Origin: Alteromonas gilva
GTDB taxonomy: Bacteria > Pseudomonadota > Gammaproteobacteria > Enterobacterales > Alteromonadaceae
Reading direction: 5' to 3'
DNA length: 64,000 nucleotides
Assembly: GCF_028595265.1 (NCBI RefSeq)
Contig: NZ_JAQQXP010000002.1
Coordinates: forward strand, 434,001-498,000
Each line of letters opens with the position of its first letter. The first letter of the stretch is position 1. Made by a program: the position numbers and the translations under genes. The notes below the pieces were generated by a model. The model saw only the letters and a program-made list of their open reading frames with translations. It did no database searches and was not told the origin of the DNA. Below are positions 62,068 to 64,000 of this stretch, one piece after another.

Positions 62068-63708
62068 ATGTATAAGTTTAAAAGAGTTGAAGATAAGAAA
62101 ATTCGTATTAAACAAGCTAACATTTTCTATAACTATTCGATTTGTTTCGAGAGTTTTGATGTTAACCTGATCCAATTAGCGGGGAAGCTTCTTAAGGAGG
62201 GGTTTACTGAGGCTGTATGTTTTTCTGATTTTAAATTCCTGTATTTAGATTCTGAAAGTGAAATTAGTCTTGGTGTGCCTGAAATAAATGACAAAGATGG
62301 ACGCTGGGACATAACCCTTGAAGAAGACATCCCTAAGAATGTAGCTCAGAAAGTTTTTAGCTCCTTAGAAATAGCTTTCTTTGAGAATAAAGCAGGAAAA
62401 TCACAACCTCACTACCTAGTCGCAAATTTACCGCCTATTGTCTTAGCACTGTTTGAGTATGAGTTGAAACTTTTTCCCTCAGTGAAAATTTTTGCAGACG
62501 GGATTGCTGTTTTGAGCTTTCAGTTTGATGCTACTTGGGAAGGTATTTCTGAAGATGACTTTATTAATCGCTTCCTAAATTTAACTAACTATAACTTTGA
62601 TGATATATGGATAGATCGACGCCTACAAAAAATGGATGCCGAGCTAAGCTTGTTGAATGCCTTTGACAATGAACTGTCGATCGCTGGTACATCGATAAGT
62701 AGTAGAGCTATAAATAGATTAAAAAAACAGTTAAAAAGTGACACTGAAAAAGTTGTTAAAAATGCTTTGAACAAGGAAGGTAGAAATTTCGATTTTAATG
62801 GTCAAAACCTTATCTTGCATTCCTTAGCTGGCTCGGATACTTGTGATCATAGAAGCTTCGCCGGTTCATTGGCAATCGACATCTATATAGGAGCGATTCA
62901 GAGTATAGTTAATCCGAAAAACGCAAAAACAACTCCTATTTATTGGAGCGGAAGGCCATCTGTATCTCTCTTAAGGTTTGACAAGCAACCTGAAGAGAAA
63001 AGAAATTTCGTAGAAAAGCATTCGAAATTCCTAAGTAAAATTATGTTACGTAGCGCCGCAAGTACGACAACCTTGAAAGGGGTAGAAGATTTGAGGCTAA
63101 TGGATGATTATTGTTTGCTGGCAAACAGAGCCGTTCTTCTTTGGTGTTGGACAAAGACACGTCATGAAGCTGAAAATGCTTGGTCAGATGAGTATACGAG
63201 GGCAAGAGTATTAGAAAATCAAGCCAGAGCACAGTTTGTTGAGTATTGTTCAGCAAGGATCGTTAGAGCGTGTCATTGGGCACAAAATCCAGTAAGTAAA
63301 GTTCATTTGCTTTATGCGTACAAAAATCTGGGAGAGCTAAATGTTTCTATTCGAAACAGCAGCCACTCTGGAGAAATAATCGATTCTATAATCTCAATAA
63401 TGGAAGCTTCTGGTATACCAGATATGATTGAACCGTCAAAAGAGCTTGCGAAATTTCATTTGGATGAGCTGAAATATAATGCTCAAACTAAAGTGTCTCG
63501 CCAGGCAACCTTACTTACTATGATATTTGGATTTGTAGGAACTACGAGCTTGGCTGAATTTGCGTTCTCTCCATTAATCAGATACTTATACCCAAGCTTT
63601 GCGAAATTTGAAGTTGCATGTATTTCCCTTTTAGGGGCTGGTTCATTTGTTGGAATAACTATTTTTATAATCTGGCACCTGTTTAAATGGACTAGCAATT
63701 CTCGATAA
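62068..63708 (+). CDS. Large two-TM protein of unknown function
   Basis: 546 residues. About 470 soluble residues are followed by two transmembrane helices near the C terminus (about 477-501 and 513-537) with a short loop. No signal peptide, so the main part is cytoplasmic. The soluble part has a lysine-rich middle (about 205-240) and a helix-rich second half (about 310-470). I recognise no family: the C-terminal helix pair recalls CorA channels, but their GMN motif is absent. The next gene starts 123 bases later and may be its partner. AT-rich island gene. Confidence 0.65.
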   Translation: MYKFKRVEDKKIRIKQANIFYNYSICFESFDVNLIQLAGKLLKEGFTEAVCFSDFKFLYLDSESEISLGVPEINDKDGRWDITLEEDIPKNVAQKVFSSLEIAFFENKAGKSQPHYLVANLPPIVLALFEYELKLFPSVKIFADGIAVLSFQFDATWEGISEDDFINRFLNLTNYNFDDIWIDRRLQKMDAELSLLNAFDNELSIAGTSISSRAINRLKKQLKSDTEKVVKNALNKEGRNFDFNGQNLILHSLAGSDTCDHRSFAGSLAIDIYIGAIQSIVNPKNAKTTPIYWSGRPSVSLLRFDKQPEEKRNFVEKHSKFLSKIMLRSAASTTTLKGVEDLRLMDDYCLLANRAVLLWCWTKTRHEAENAWSDEYTRARVLENQARAQFVEYCSARIVRACHWAQNPVSKVHLLYAYKNLGELNVSIRNSSHSGEIIDSIISIMEASGIPDMIEPSKELAKFHLDELKYNAQTKVSRQATLLTMIFGFVGTTSLAEFAFSPLIRYLYPSFAKFEVACISLLGAGSFVGITIFIIWHLFKWTSNSR

Positions 63709-63831
63709 ATTTATAAAAGTAAAAATACTTTAACGAATTAGTATTCGGCCGGTAGAGATTGATTTTTTTGACTTTTAAATAGCTAATGTAGGATGATTCG
63801 GAAAATTTAAATTTTATATATCCAAGGGAAT

Positions 63832-64000
63832 ATGGAAAATACTAATGTTGGCGAGATTTTAAATTTTATTAGGCAAGTTAATGAATGGGATAATACGAAT
63901 AGCATTTCTTTACCCAACTTCCTCAAGCCGTTCCATCTTGCAATGCTCTCAGCTAGCTGTCGTAGTAAGAATTGTCACTTAGATATCAATCATTCTAATG
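63832..64000 (+). CDS. 5' part of an unknown island gene (cut by the window end)
   Basis: 56 codons from an ATG (MENTNVGEILNF) with AAGGG 6 bases before it, open to the window end. The segment SISLPNFLKPFHLAMLSA resembles the strand-helix of STAS-like domains at the start of some anti-sigma/GHKL proteins, but this is a weak impression from a short piece. It follows the two-TM gene on the same strand. Confidence 0.45.
   Translation, partial: MENTNVGEILNFIRQVNEWDNTNSISLPNFLKPFHLAMLSASCRSKNCHLDINHSN

Noticed and set aside
62068..63708. CorA-type magnesium channel
   Set aside because: Two C-terminal helices fit, but the GMN signature is absent and the soluble part shows no CorA motif.

Overview
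This 64-kb window looks like the chromosome of a marine gammaproteobacterium close to Alteromonas, Salinimonas or Lacimicrobium (Alteromonadaceae). The grounds are the order murB-birA-pantothenate kinase-tRNA Thr/Tyr/Gly/Thr-tufB, the yjeT-purA pair, the acs/CrbSR/ActP acetate genes, and the base composition. Genus is inferred. From about 57.8 kb the DNA becomes visibly AT-rich and most genes are unrecognisable, which marks an accessory island at a tRNA-Leu gene.

Layout. 0.2-11.9 kb: housekeeping and stress genes (purE-purK, a periplasmic copper chaperone, Dps, a soluble sugar dehydrogenase, an Mpo1-like membrane protein with an S9 peptidase, CnoX, YjeT-PurA, an aldehyde dehydrogenase, a VOC protein). 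11.9-31.5 kb: a nearly uninterrupted cell-wall (peptidoglycan) scavenging locus. 32.0-36.5 kb: murB-birA-coaX, four tRNAs and tuf. 36.6-41.3 kb: a structured intergenic region with a possible leader peptide, an HBM-type sensor, an aldo/keto reductase, a probable small RNA and an outer-membrane porin. 41.7-57.6 kb: acetate use (acs-crbR, crbS, yjcH-like/actP-like) interleaved with a rimK-type ribosomal-protein modification operon, a TetR/MAPEG pair and a DUF294/exonuclease pair. 57.7-64.0 kb: tRNA-Leu(CAG), a broken integrase, an inverted second copy of the attachment region, two lipoproteins, a P-loop protein, a large two-TM protein and the start of another gene.

The 11.9-31.5 kb locus is the main result. 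It holds a lipoprotein that joins an AmiD-type zinc amidase to a serine beta-lactamase-fold domain like Bacillus AmiE, a large lipoprotein NagZ, a DUF1343 exo-muramidase (NamZ), MurQ, an RpiR/MurR regulator, an SSS-family symporter where Bacillus has the PTS transporter MurP, a BadF/NagK-type sugar kinase that could replace PTS phosphorylation, an alanine racemase, an M14 carboxypeptidase, gamma-glutamyltranspeptidase, an NhaC-type transporter, a NagX-like acyltransferase and a ZIP metal transporter. Together they form a plausible PTS-independent route: amidase removes the peptides, NagZ and NamZ split the glycan, the symporter imports MurNAc, the kinase makes MurNAc-6-phosphate, MurQ gives GlcNAc-6-phosphate, and the peptides and D-alanine are broken down alongside. 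Palindromes in the two divergent promoter gaps near murR and the symporter are candidate operators.

The acetate genes form a second unit: acs and crbR are 11 bases apart, and the SSS-domain hybrid kinase (CrbS-like) is divergent from the DUF4212/ActP-like symporter genes.
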